From Microbispora catharanthi (GTDB taxonomy: Bacteria > Actinomycetota > Actinomycetes > Streptosporangiales > Streptosporangiaceae): a DNA stretch of 64,000 nt. The notes beneath the pieces were generated by a model that ran no database searches, was not told the origin of the DNA, and saw only the letters and a program-made list of their open reading frames with translations. Shown in pieces: positions 27,886 through 36,614 of this stretch (position 1 is the stretch's first letter; each line of letters opens with the position of its first letter). The stretch covers positions 186,001-250,000 of the forward strand of contig NZ_VDMA02000015.1 of NCBI RefSeq assembly GCF_006334915.2, given 5' to 3'. The translations under genes were made by a program, and so were the position numbers.

Positions 27886-27901
27886 TCCCGAATGATCGGG
27901 A
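27886..27901. promoter_or_regulatory. Inverted repeat in the papB / ATP-grasp divergent promoter region
   Basis: TCCCGA-ATGA-TCGGGA is a perfect 6-bp inverted repeat with a 4-bp spacer in the 288-bp gap between papB and the second ATP-grasp gene, which diverge here. It is 62 bp upstream of the ATP-grasp start and may be an operator. The 19-bp motif found at 8293 and 16000 is not present here. The rest of the gap shows no gene. Confidence 0.4.
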
Positions 27902-27963
27902 AATATGGTTGACCGTCCGAAAATGGCGGAACTAATCTCCGTTCGCGAAGTGCCTGTGAGCAC

Positions 27964-29307
27964 GTGCGAGAAACGGCGGTGGCGAAAGTGAAACCTCGAG
28001 CATTCGTACTTACCGGATCATTCCTGGTGATCTGCCGGGCCCCTCTTTATCTGCGCGAACTGTCCCGCCGGGGGCTGCGGATCCTCGTGGTCACGCCGGC
28101 CTCCTGGCGGGAGCAGGCCCTGGCCCAGATGCGCGATCCCGCGCACCCCGCCTCGGTCATCGAGGAGATCGCCTTCACCGACGGCGACGTCAACACGGAC
28201 AACTCGTTCACCGCCGGCGTGATCTCCGGCGTACGGGCGTGGCGGGACCGCTACGACATCGCCGGCGTCTACGCGGTCGGCGAGACGCTGGTCGAGCCGA
28301 CCGGCCTGCTCGCCGACGCCCTGGGGCTGCCCTCCCCCGGCCTGCGGGCCACCCGCGCCTGCCGCAGCAAATACCTCCAGCGGTGGTATCTGCCGGAGTT
28401 CAGCCCGGCCTCGGTGGTCCTCCCCCCGGCCGCGCGCGCGACGTTCACCGCCGCCGACGTGTCGTTCCCCGCCGTGGTCAAGCCAGCGAGCCGGCACTCC
28501 AGCTCGGGCGTGGAGACCGTGCGCGATCCGGCCGAGCTGCGCGCCCAGCTCGACGCGTACCTGCCGCACGAGACGGTGCTGGTGGAGGAGAAGGTGGCGG
28601 GCCAGGAGTTCTCCGTGGAGAGCCTGGTGCAGGACGGCCGGGTCGTCTTCGCCTCGGTGACCCGCAAGGAGACGACCGAGTCGGGCACCCGCACCTTCGT
28701 CGAGCTGTCCCACTCGGTCCCGAACGAGCTCGACGGCGTGAACGAGATCATCCTCGACGCCAACCGGCGCATGCTCGAACGGCTGGCCTTCGGATGCGGC
28801 ATCGCGCACGCCGAATGGCGCGTGGACGAGACGGGCCGGGCCTACCTGATGGAGGTGGCCGCGCGCACCCCCGGCGACGGCCTGTCGATCCTCTACTCAC
28901 TCGCGACCGGCGCCCCGATGGAGCCGGAGCTCATCCGCATCGCCCTCGGGGAGCCCGCGGCCTACCCCGCGCCGCGCCGGTACGCCCGGCAGGTCTACCT
29001 GGAGCACGAGCCCGGACTGCTCGGCGACGTGACGGTGGACTGGCCGGGGATCTCACCGGCCTGGGTGGGCGAGGGCGGCCTGTGGCCCGAGATCGCGCCC
29101 GGCGCCCCGGACGACCCGCCCACCCTGCGCGCCGTGCTCGTGCTCAAGGACCGGGGCGCCGAGCTCGGGCCGCTGCGCAGCTCGGACGACCGCGCCGTGA
29201 CGTTCCTCATCGACGCGCCCACCCCGGCCGAGCTGGACGAACTCGAAATGCGCGTACGGCACGCCGTGCGGATCCACACACTCGAGCCCGCCGGCTCCCG
29301 AATGTAG
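27964..29307 (+). CDS. Second ATP-grasp carboxylate-amine ligase
   Basis: A 447-residue ATP-grasp enzyme, only distantly similar to the one at 14484. ATP-binding elements are AVVKPASRHSSSGVETV and VLVEEKVAGQEFSVESLV, and the metal-binding stretch is AHAEWRVDETGRAYLMEVAARTPGDG. A C-terminal ~120-residue domain follows, as in carbamoyl-phosphate/biotin-carboxylase-like amide ligases. The start is uncertain: GTG 27964, 27982 or 27991 are all in frame with poor ribosome sites. Divergent from papB and closed by a strong terminator, it marks the right edge of the main cluster. It presumably forms an amide with the aminophenyl building block or peptide. Confidence 0.85.
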   Translation: MRETAVAKVKPRAFVLTGSFLVICRAPLYLRELSRRGLRILVVTPASWREQALAQMRDPAHPASVIEEIAFTDGDVNTDNSFTAGVISGVRAWRDRYDIAGVYAVGETLVEPTGLLADALGLPSPGLRATRACRSKYLQRWYLPEFSPASVVLPPAARATFTAADVSFPAVVKPASRHSSSGVETVRDPAELRAQLDAYLPHETVLVEEKVAGQEFSVESLVQDGRVVFASVTRKETTESGTRTFVELSHSVPNELDGVNEIILDANRRMLERLAFGCGIAHAEWRVDETGRAYLMEVAARTPGDGLSILYSLATGAPMEPELIRIALGEPAAYPAPRRYARQVYLEHEPGLLGDVTVDWPGISPAWVGEGGLWPEIAPGAPDDPPTLRAVLVLKDRGAELGPLRSSDDRAVTFLIDAPTPAELDELEMRVRHAVRIHTLEPAGSRM

Positions 29308-29328
29308 TGAACCCCCATGGACGTGCGA

Positions 29329-29363
29329 GGCGCGGCGGGAGGCGATGGGCCTCCCGCCGCGCC
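29329..29363. terminator. Bidirectional rho-independent-like hairpin
   Basis: GGCGCGGCGGGAGG pairs perfectly with CCTCCCGCCGCGCC across a 7-nt loop, in the 68-bp gap between two convergent genes. It has no U-run, as is common for actinomycete terminators. Confidence 0.75.
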
Positions 29364-29375
29364 CCTCGTTGTGGG

Positions 29376-32006
29376 TCAGGGGTAGCTGACCACGTTGACC
29401 GGGACGGTGGCCGTGCCCTGGGCCGCGCCGCCCGTGTCGTTGATGACGTGGGCGATCGTGCCCACGCCGCCCAGCGACACCGTGAGCAGGTCGTGGAACT
29501 TCACGCCCGACCTGTTGGGGGCCTCGAAGCCGCGCTCGGCCACGATCGAGGGGTCGGTGCTGAAGTTGCAGTAGCTGCCCATGCCCCAGGCCTCGTGGCT
29601 GGTCACGCCGTCGGCCACCTTGTAGGCGGCGTAGCCCCGGGTCGAGCCGTTCATCCAGGACGCCTGGTTGGGCGGGTCGTAGGGCAGCTCGTTCTGGAAG
29701 AAGATCGTCCTGCCGCCCTGGCCGTTCCAGATCACCTCGTACTTCTTGTAGTGCTCGACGAACAGGCCGTACGCCGTGACGTTGTCGCCGTTGACGATCA
29801 GGCCGGTGTCGGCGGGATTGGTGTTCCAGCCCACACCCGCGCCGTGGTCGGCCCGCCATGCCCAGATGTGGTCGATGATCGTGTTGTCGCTGTTCACCAC
29901 CAGGCTGGTCGTGGCCGAGCCCGGTCCCGCGCCGCCGATGCGGAAGAACACGTCCTGGATCGAGGTGGGGTTGCCGGCGTGGCTCGCCGAGGCGCCGTCG
30001 GGGCCGACCCGCAGCAGCACCGGCGAGTTGACCGTGCCGGCGTCGAGCAGCAGACCGGCGATCTTCACACCGTCGACGTCCGCGACGCTCATCGCGACGA
30101 CCCCGTTGTCCGGGATCAGCGTGGCGTAGCCGAGCCCGAGGACCACCGTGTCCGCCCGGGTGACGTTGAGCGTCTGGTCGACGTGATAGACGCCCGGCGT
30201 GAACAGCAGGTTGAGGCCCTGGCTCAGCGCCTGGTTGAGCGTGGCGGCGCTGTCGGACGGCTTGGCGACGTAGAACTGCGTCAGCGGGATCGACGTGCCG
30301 GGGGTCGCGCCGTTCGCCCAGCTCACGCCGCTTGAGTTCGTCCGCAGCGACGGGACGAAGACGCGGTAGGCGCCGCCCGAGTCCACGTACAGGTACGGCT
30401 TCTCCCGGGTGACGGGGCTGGTCGTGAGCGTCGTGTACGGCGGGTTCGGGAAGCTCTGCGCCGGAGCGCCGACGACGCCGGAGAACACCATGTTCCAGAC
30501 GCCGTTGGTCCAGCCGCCGATGGTGCTGTCACGGGTGAACCACTGCTGCTGGGAGTACGGGCCGACCGTGCCGTCGACCTTGCTGTCGGCGATGTAGCCG
30601 CCGCTGGCCCAGCCGTACCCGTTGGGGGCGAGGTTCAGCCCGCCGCGCACGTGGATCCGCCGGAACGGCGCGGCCTGGGCCACGGCCCACCTGTCGGTGC
30701 CGTTGACCGGGACGACGGCCAGGTTCTCCGCCGACCGCCAGAAGTTCTGGGTGGCGTTGCCGTTGAACCACCCGGCGTCGACGGTGATGTCCCCGTTGAT
30801 CGTCACGTTGTCGGGCGACTGGCCGAGGCCGGCGATCGAGGTGTAGAAGCCGATCTGGGCGTTGAGGCCGCTGTAGCTGCCCGGCTTGAACAGCAGCGCG
30901 TATCGCTGGCTGCCGAACTGGTTCGACTCCTGCTGCGTGAAGATGGTGTCGAGCGTGCTCTGGATGCTCGCGCTCGACATCGACGGGTCGAAGACCCTCA
31001 CGTTCGGCCCGAGGTCTCCGCCGCCCGGGAGATCGGGGCCGCCGTCCCCGCCGCCGGTGGTGTTGACGGCGAACTCCCAGAGCGAGTACCCGTACGCCGT
31101 GGCGCGGGTGAGCCCGTACATCCGGACGTACCGGCCGGTGGCCGACAGGTCGAGGGACTGCGTCCCGCTCACACCGTTCACCGTGGCGGTCGCGTCCGAC
31201 CACGACGAACCGTCCGGCGACACCTGGATCTTGAACGTCTTGGCGTAGGCGGCCTCCCAGTTGAGGATCACCTTGCAGACCTGCTGCGAGCTGCCCAGAT
31301 CCACCTGGACCCACTGCGGGTCGCTGAACGCGCTCGACCACCGGGTGCCGGTGTCGCCGTCGAACGCGGCCGACGCCGGGGACGCGGCGTTCTCGGTGGA
31401 CGAGGCCGACGACGGCCTGCCCTGCGCGACGTTCGCGGTGCCACAGGTGGTCCCGCCGCCCGAGGCGACGTTGACGGCGAACTCCCAGAGCGAGTACCCG
31501 TACGCCGTGGCCCTGGTCAGGCCGTACATCCGGACGTACCGGCCGGTGGCCGACACGTCGAGCGACTGCGTCCCGCTCACACCGTTCACCGTGGCGGTCG
31601 CGTCCGACCACGACGAACCGTCCGGCGACACCTGGATCTTGAACGTCTTGGCGTAGGCGGCCTCCCAGTTAAGGATCACCTTGCAGACCTGCTGCGAGCT
31701 GCCCAGATCCACCTGGACCCACTGCGGGTCGCTGAACGCGCTCGACCACCGGGTGCCGGTGTCGCCGTCGAACGCGGCCGACGCCGGGGACGCGGCGTTC
31801 TCGGTCGAGGAGGCCGACGACGGCCTGCCCTGCGCGACGTTGGTCGTGCCGCAGGTCGCCGCCGCGGCGCTGTAGGTGGCGGGGACGACGCCGGTCACGG
31901 CCGCGAAGGTCGACAGTGCGACGAGCCCGGCGGCGACCAGGCCCGACCGTCTGCGCCGCCTGCGCGGCCGTCCGGGCGCGGGGTGAGGCGGGGAGGAGGG
32001 AGGCAT
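29376..32006 (-). CDS. Secreted protein: two discoidin (F5/8C) domains plus right-handed beta-helix domain
   Basis: An 876-residue exported protein. The ATG at 32006 has AAGGAG 6 nt upstream. A long signal peptide with an Arg-rich n-region ([11 protein letters not shown]) precedes a hydrophobic core and a cut after ...SAAA. Two nearly identical ~130-residue F5/8-type C modules follow (NVAQGRPSSASSTENAASPA at the start of each), which bind carbohydrate. After a Gly/Asp/Pro linker comes a ~500-residue domain with repeated beta-helix-like segments (e.g. GVYHVDQTLNVTRADTVVLG, SVADVDGVKIAGLLLDAG). Polysaccharide lyase or GH55-like hydrolase activity is plausible but no catalytic residues could be assigned. 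It is separate from the cluster. Confidence 0.85.
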   Translation of the reverse strand: MPPSSPPHPAPGRPRRRRRRSGLVAAGLVALSTFAAVTGVVPATYSAAAATCGTTNVAQGRPSSASSTENAASPASAAFDGDTGTRWSSAFSDPQWVQVDLGSSQQVCKVILNWEAAYAKTFKIQVSPDGSSWSDATATVNGVSGTQSLDVSATGRYVRMYGLTRATAYGYSLWEFAVNVASGGGTTCGTANVAQGRPSSASSTENAASPASAAFDGDTGTRWSSAFSDPQWVQVDLGSSQQVCKVILNWEAAYAKTFKIQVSPDGSSWSDATATVNGVSGTQSLDLSATGRYVRMYGLTRATAYGYSLWEFAVNTTGGGDGGPDLPGGGDLGPNVRVFDPSMSSASIQSTLDTIFTQQESNQFGSQRYALLFKPGSYSGLNAQIGFYTSIAGLGQSPDNVTINGDITVDAGWFNGNATQNFWRSAENLAVVPVNGTDRWAVAQAAPFRRIHVRGGLNLAPNGYGWASGGYIADSKVDGTVGPYSQQQWFTRDSTIGGWTNGVWNMVFSGVVGAPAQSFPNPPYTTLTTSPVTREKPYLYVDSGGAYRVFVPSLRTNSSGVSWANGATPGTSIPLTQFYVAKPSDSAATLNQALSQGLNLLFTPGVYHVDQTLNVTRADTVVLGLGYATLIPDNGVVAMSVADVDGVKIAGLLLDAGTVNSPVLLRVGPDGASASHAGNPTSIQDVFFRIGGAGPGSATTSLVVNSDNTIIDHIWAWRADHGAGVGWNTNPADTGLIVNGDNVTAYGLFVEHYKKYEVIWNGQGGRTIFFQNELPYDPPNQASWMNGSTRGYAAYKVADGVTSHEAWGMGSYCNFSTDPSIVAERGFEAPNRSGVKFHDLLTVSLGGVGTIAHVINDTGGAAQGTATVPVNVVSYP
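31062..31858. repeat. Near-identical tandem duplication of the discoidin domain coding DNA
   Basis: About 389 bp at 31062-31450 recur at 31470-31858 with only scattered single-base differences (offset 408 bp). The near identity at DNA level, including synonymous positions, points to a recent duplication or ongoing gene conversion within the secreted protein gene. Confidence 0.9.
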
Positions 32007-32151
32007 ACGCGTCTCCTTCATGCGGAGCCCCTCGGGCGAGGGTTCGGGGGATGAGAGAGGTCCAGCGGCATGAGCGTGCGCTCCCCGCTCCGCTTATGTC
32101 AAGGCTTAGTTCACGACCAGAAATATCTTGACTCCTGCGCTCCGATGGGTG

Positions 32152-32967
32152 TTAATCTCCGGGAGAGCGCTCTCCAACCCCTATGAGCCGTTCGGAAAGC
32201 ACCCACAGACGGTCGGCACGCCCGGCGTCCATCGCGTAGGGCAGGTAGTGGCCGCGCGGCGGCGGACCGTCGCCGCGCCACGGACCGGCGACGGAGCAGT
32301 CCTCCAGGTATCTGCCTCCGGCACCCGACAGCTCGGGCGCCGTCGCCGCCCACACGGTGGTGGCCGCCCCCTGCTCGGGCGTCTTCCATTCGGCGTTCGG
32401 CCAGCAGCGGGCGGAACGTTCGGCGGCGGACATGTGCCGCTGCAGGCCGGTGGCGATCGCGCCCGGCATCACCGCGTTCGCGGTGACCCCCGATGCCGCG
32501 TGGCGGGCGTCGAAGGCCACCGCGAACAGCGCGTTGGCCGTCTTGGACTGTCCGTACGCCTGCCAGCGGTCGTACGGGCGGGCGAGGTAGTTCGGGTCGT
32601 CGAAGTCCACGTCGGAACGGCGGTGGGCACTCGACGACAGCACGATCACGCGGGCGCCGTCCGCTCTCAGCAGGCTCGGCACCAGTCCGGTCACGAACGC
32701 GAAGTGGCCCAGGTGGTTCGTGCCGAACTGCAACTCGAAGCCGTCCTCCGTGCGGGCCGGCGGCGGTGCCATGACCGCCGCGTTGGCCACGAGGATGTGG
32801 CACGGTTTGCCGGTCGCGTTGTGCCGGTCGACCCAGCCCCTGACCGAGGCCAGGGACGCCAGGTCGAGGTGGCGGAAGACCACGGGACCGCCGTCCGCGA
32901 GAGCGGTCAGCTCCATGGCCGCGGCCTCGCCGCGCTCCCGGTTCCGGCCCGCGATGACCACTCGCGC
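32152..32967 (-). pseudogene. SDR oxidoreductase, 5'-truncated (lacks NAD(P)-binding glycine motif)
   Basis: About 270 residues of a retinol/protochlorophyllide-dehydrogenase-like short-chain dehydrogenase. Readable motifs are ILVANAAVM (NNAG equivalent), GTNHLGHFAFV, the catalytic Ser in VIVLSSSAHRR and YGQSK for Tyr/Lys. The homology begins at RVVIAGRNRERG, the second beta strand, and the TGxxxGIG cofactor motif that should precede it is absent. Immediately upstream is the interior of another gene reading the other way. No start with a ribosome site is visible; a GTG at 32961 would give a protein unable to bind the cofactor normally. I call it a deletion remnant. Confidence 0.75.
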
Positions 32968-33455
32968 CCTGGCCCGCGCTGGTGCTCGCCCGCAACGGTG
33001 ACGTGCTGGCCGCCAACCCCGAGGGCCTGGCCCTCTACGCCGGTCTCGGTTCGTGGCCTGCCTGCAGACGCAACACCCTGCGCTACGTCTTCACCCACTC
33101 CGCCGCCCGTTCGGTCCTGGGCGACTGGTCCGAGGCCGCCGCGACGAGCGTCGCGAACCTGCGCTACCGGACGGCCGCGGACCCGGACGCACCGGACCTG
33201 TGCTCCATCCGCGACGAACTCGCGGCGGCGAGCGCGGACTTCCGTCTCCTCTGGGACCGGCACGACGTGCGCCCCCGGCGCAGCGGCGCCAAGACCTTCC
33301 GCCATCCCGCCGTCGGCGACCTCGTGCTGGCGCACCAGAGCTGGCACCTCGACGACTCCTCCGTGAGGCTGAGCCTCTACCAACCGGAACCGGGCCACGA
33401 GGACCGGCTCCACCTGCTCACACTGGGCACCGGCGTGGCCGGCTCCCCCGGATGA
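32968..33455 (+). pseudogene. MmyB-type transcriptional regulator fragment (ligand-binding domain only)
   Basis: About 160 residues matching the C-terminal MmyB-like ligand-binding domain of XRE regulators: PALVLARNGDVLAANPEGLALYAGL, RRNTLRYVFTHSAARSVLGDWSEAAATSVANLRYR, SADFRLLWDRHDV and FRHPAVGDLVLAHQ. The N-terminal helix-turn-helix (about 100 residues) is missing. The homology stops at the same point where the divergent SDR fragment loses its 5' end. XRE/MmyB regulators are often divergent from an SDR gene they control, so one deletion probably removed both 5' ends and the promoter between them. Confidence 0.75.
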
Positions 33456-33474
33456 CCGCAGGCGGCCGGCGGCG

Positions 33475-34659
33475 TCAGCCGGCGGCGGTGATCCTGGCCA
33501 CCTGCGGCGCGTTCAGGAACTCCTCCAGGACGAGCGTGGCGGCCCCCAGCGCGACCGCGTCGGGACCGAGGCGGCCCAGGACGATCGACGTCGCGGCGTA
33601 CGGCTCGGCCAGCGAGTTGGCGGCGGTGGCGCGGCGGATGTCCGGCAGCAGGCTCTCGCCGAGCTGGACCCCCACCCAGCCGCCGATCACGATCTTCTCG
33701 GGGTTGATCAGGTTGACCAGGTTGGCCAGACCGACGCCCAGGTAGGTGACGGTCTCCTCGACCACCGGGGACTTCGAGGCCAGCACGCCCGCGAGGTCCT
33801 CCTCCCAGTCGCCCCGCGAGGTGACGCCCGCCCGGTCGAGGATGGCCTCGATCCCGACGTACGCCTCCAGGCAGCCGCGTCCGCCGCAGCGGCAGGGCCG
33901 CCCGTTCGCCACGATCTTCGTGTGGCCCCACTCCCCGGCGCTGCTGCTGACCCCGCGGAACGTGGTGCCGTCGGCCACGATGGTCGCGCCCACTCCCACG
34001 CCGAGCAGCACGATGACCGCTTCCGAGGCGCCCCGGCCCGAGCCGAACCACAGCTCGGCCTGGCCCATCGTCTTGGCGCCGTTGTCCACGAACAGCGGGA
34101 GCGAGGTCCCGCGGCGCAGGAGCGCTCCAAGCGGAACGCCGTCCCAGCCGAAGGTCTTGGCGTGGATGACGCCGTCGGCGCCCGGTTCGACGATGCCGGG
34201 AACCCCCACGCCGATGCCGAGCACCTGCTCTGGGGACACGCCCGCGTCCGACAGCACGACCTCGACCCCCGCGAGGATGTGCCGGGCGATCAGTTCGGGG
34301 TCGTGGCGGGCCGGCCGCAGCATGTAGTCCACCTTGGCCCGCTCGGTCATCTCCAGGTCGAACAACCCGACCCGGACGTGCGTCTCCGCCACGTCGACGC
34401 CCACCGCGAAGCCGTACTCGGGGTTGACGCGCAGCAGCACGCGGGGCCGGCCGCCGTCGGACTCCACCTGGCCCGCCTCGACGACGATGTTCTCGCCCAG
34501 CAGGTCGGCGGTCATCGTGCTGACCGTGGCGGCGCTCAGGCCGGTGCGCGCGGTGAGGTCGTTGCGGCTGGTCGGGCCGGAGAAGTAGAGCGTGCGCAGC
34601 AACACGGCCCGGTTGCCTCTGCGGATGTCCCGTACCGTCCTGCGCTGAGGCCTCGCCAT
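33475..34659 (-). CDS. ROK-family transcriptional regulator (NagC/XylR type)
   Basis: A 394-residue repressor-type protein. The N-terminal winged helix-turn-helix (about residues 15-70) includes SRNDLTARTGLSAATVSTMTADLL. The ROK domain has AVGVDVAETHVRVGLFDL, GIGVGVPGIVEP, VFVDNGAKTMGQAELWFG (with Asn-Gly where kinases have N-D) and the zinc motif CRCGGRGCLEAY. It probably senses a sugar or sugar phosphate. Start ATG 34659 follows GGGAGG. No sugar transporter or catabolic gene is adjacent, so the target is unclear. Confidence 0.9.
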   Translation of the reverse strand: MARPQRRTVRDIRRGNRAVLLRTLYFSGPTSRNDLTARTGLSAATVSTMTADLLGENIVVEAGQVESDGGRPRVLLRVNPEYGFAVGVDVAETHVRVGLFDLEMTERAKVDYMLRPARHDPELIARHILAGVEVVLSDAGVSPEQVLGIGVGVPGIVEPGADGVIHAKTFGWDGVPLGALLRRGTSLPLFVDNGAKTMGQAELWFGSGRGASEAVIVLLGVGVGATIVADGTTFRGVSSSAGEWGHTKIVANGRPCRCGGRGCLEAYVGIEAILDRAGVTSRGDWEEDLAGVLASKSPVVEETVTYLGVGLANLVNLINPEKIVIGGWVGVQLGESLLPDIRRATAANSLAEPYAATSIVLGRLGPDAVALGAATLVLEEFLNAPQVARITAAG

Positions 34660-34827
34660 GACCACCCTCCCCGTCGCGACACGGTCATCTTAGTTCAGAG
34701 GCGAAAACAAGCACCTCCGCCCTCTTCGGCCGCTACACGGTCGCAGCTCCCGGTTACCCGCCCGTTAAGCCCGCGTGTCGTCCCCGCCCTTCTTCCGACC
34801 TTGAACCAACGCGTCGCGGCTTGTTCT

Positions 34828-34838
34828 CAGATAATCTG
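34828..34838. promoter_or_regulatory. Palindromic -10 region/operator of the toxin-antitoxin operon
   Basis: CAGATAATCTG is a perfect 11-bp palindrome containing a good -10 box (GATAAT, 34830-34835), nine bases upstream of the antitoxin ATG. There is no Shine-Dalgarno sequence between, so the message may be leaderless. The antitoxin could autoregulate through this palindrome. Confidence 0.5.
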
Positions 34839-34843
34839 ATCGC

Positions 34844-35104
34844 ATGAAGGTGATGACCGCCACCGAGGCCTCGCGCAACTTCGCGGCCGTGCTGGACGAG
34901 GCCGAACATGGGGAGACGATTGTCGTGACCCGCGGAGGCAAGCGGATCGCGGTGATCGGCCCCGCACCTGTCGCGCCGGGACGCATGGTGAAGGCGTTCC
35001 TGGCCAGAAGCGCCGGAACCCTCGACGCGGAGTTCGAGGCCGACGTCGCGGCGGCGCGAGAGAGCCTCCGCGACGAGATGAGGAACACGTGGCCCGACGC
35101 CTGA
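34844..35104 (+). CDS. Phd/YefM-family antitoxin
   Basis: An 86-residue antitoxin: an N-terminal Phd/YefM DNA-binding fold (MTATEASRNFAAVLDEAEHGETIVVTRGGKRIAVIGP) followed by a toxin-neutralising tail. It overlaps the PIN-domain toxin gene by 16 bp, the usual antitoxin-first arrangement. Its expression is probably autoregulated through the palindrome just upstream. Confidence 0.9.
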   Translation: MKVMTATEASRNFAAVLDEAEHGETIVVTRGGKRIAVIGPAPVAPGRMVKAFLARSAGTLDAEFEADVAAARESLRDEMRNTWPDA

Positions 35105-35496
35105 TCCTCGACACCGGCGTCCTGATCGCGGCGGAGCGAGGCAAAGCCGAGGTGGACTCCGTTATCGGAGACGCCGACGACGTGGCCGTCGCCGCGATCA
35201 CCATCGCCGAGTTACTCGTCGGCGTGGAACTGGCCGATGAGGCACGGCGTCCGGCGCGGCAGGCGTTCGTGGACCAGGTCCTCGCGCTGATCCCCACCGA
35301 GGAGTACACAACCGACGTCGCCAGAGTCCACGCGCGTCTGATGGCACACGTGCGGCGTGAGGGCAAGACGCGCGGGGCCTACGACCTGCTGATCGCGGCG
35401 ACGGCGGCCGCCACCGCACGGACCCTGGTCACGATGGACTCGTCCGCGGCCTTCGACGATCTGCCGGGCGTGCGGGCGCAGGTCGTGCCCCGCTGA
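35089..35496 (+). CDS. PIN-domain toxin (VapC-like ribonuclease)
   Basis: A 135-residue PIN-domain protein, expected to be a Mg-dependent RNase. The acidic residues are in place: LILDTGVLIAAERG (first Asp), ITIAELLVGVE (Glu), YDLLIAATA (third acidic residue) and LVTMDSSAAFDDL. The GTG start at 35089 overlaps the antitoxin. It contains a rare TTA codon at 35212-35214. The pair lies in a stretch rich in rearranged genes, so it may be a small acquired stability module. Confidence 0.9.
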   Translation: MARRLILDTGVLIAAERGKAEVDSVIGDADDVAVAAITIAELLVGVELADEARRPARQAFVDQVLALIPTEEYTTDVARVHARLMAHVRREGKTRGAYDLLIAATAAATARTLVTMDSSAAFDDLPGVRAQVVPR

Positions 35497-35519
35497 GCAC
35501 GAGCGGCGCGCGGATGGCG

Positions 35520-36605
35520 TCAGGTGCGGGCAGTCGCGAGCTCCTTCATGAGGGCCTCGACGAGGGCGGCGGCGGGGAGGTCGCGGCAGCGGCGGTATCC
35601 CCGGCCGCACCACAGGGCCATCGCCTCGGGGTCGCCGTGTTCCGCCGCCGCCCGGCGCAGTCCCTTCGTCAGGTGGTGCACCTGCGGGTAGCACGCGGGC
35701 GCCGACGCCTCGTGCTCCGCCATGAACCGGTTGGCCAGGCCGCGCGCCGTACGCCCGGAGAAGGCCCGGGTGAACGCGGTGCGGGTGAACCGGGGATCGG
35801 TGAGGGCGGCCTTGTGCACGGGATGCGCCCCGCTCTCCGGGGCGCGCAGGAACGCGGTGCCGAGTTGCGCGGCGACCGCGCCCGCGGCGAGGACGGCGGC
35901 CACGTCCGCGCCGTCCATGATCCCCCCGGCGGCCACGAGCGGCACCCGTGTCGCCTCCCGCACGAGGGCCACCAGCTCCGGCAGGTCGTCGGGAGCCTCC
36001 CAGGAGGGTGGCGGGGGCAGGAAGGCCGCCTGGTGCCCGCCCGCTCCGGGGCTCTGGACGATCACGGCGTCGGCGCCGGCCTCGGCCGCCGCGACCGCCT
36101 CCCACGGGGTGTTCACCATGATCATGATCACCGTCCCGGCGTCGTGGAGGCGGGCCGCCACCTCGGGCGGCGGGCAGCCGAAGGTGAAACCGGCCACCGG
36201 CACCCGTTCGTCCACCAGCAGGTCGATCTTGGCGTCCCACTCGTCGTCGTCCCACGCGGGGGCCTCGGGCAGCGTCGCGCCGTACCGCTCGGCCTCGGGG
36301 GCGAGCTCGTCCCGATAGCGGGCCACCGCCGCGGCGTCACCCGGCTCCTCCCGGACGACCTCGAAATCCAGGGCGGCCTCGAAAGCGGGGACGAAGACGC
36401 TCACACCAAATGGCCGGTCCGTCCGCTCACGCACCGCCGCGATCTCCCGGCGCACGTCCTGCGCCGTGCGGTAGCCCGCCGCGAGGAACCCGAGGCCCCC
36501 CGCCCCGGATACCGCCGCCGCCAGAGCCGGGGTGGATCCGCCGCCCGCCATGGGCGCCTGGATGATCGGGCTCGACGGCCCGAAGGGAAGGACGCGACCG
36601 GTCAC
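35520..36605 (-). CDS. Nitronate monooxygenase (class I, FMN TIM barrel)
   Basis: A 361-residue flavoprotein oxidising alkyl nitronates such as propionate 3-nitronate, with release of nitrite. The family start PIIQAPMAGGGSTPALAAAVSGAGG is clear; SPGAGGHQAAF, the phosphate-binding VAAGGIMDGADVAAVLAAGA and LGTAFLRAPESGA are typical. The GTG start at 36605 follows AGGAGG. It lies 9 bp downstream of the CreD-like lyase gene and so appears cotranscribed with the lyase and the flavoprotein. This fits detoxification or recycling of nitro/nitrite intermediates. Confidence 0.9.
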   Translation of the reverse strand: MTGRVLPFGPSSPIIQAPMAGGGSTPALAAAVSGAGGLGFLAAGYRTAQDVRREIAAVRERTDRPFGVSVFVPAFEAALDFEVVREEPGDAAAVARYRDELAPEAERYGATLPEAPAWDDDEWDAKIDLLVDERVPVAGFTFGCPPPEVAARLHDAGTVIMIMVNTPWEAVAAAEAGADAVIVQSPGAGGHQAAFLPPPPSWEAPDDLPELVALVREATRVPLVAAGGIMDGADVAAVLAAGAVAAQLGTAFLRAPESGAHPVHKAALTDPRFTRTAFTRAFSGRTARGLANRFMAEHEASAPACYPQVHHLTKGLRRAAAEHGDPEAMALWCGRGYRRCRDLPAAALVEALMKELATART

Positions 36606-36614
36606 TGGACCTCC

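Noticed and set aside
33475..34659. ROK sugar kinase
   Set aside because: The N-terminal winged helix-turn-helix and the altered catalytic Asp region (VDNGAK) mark it as a ROK regulator, not a kinase.
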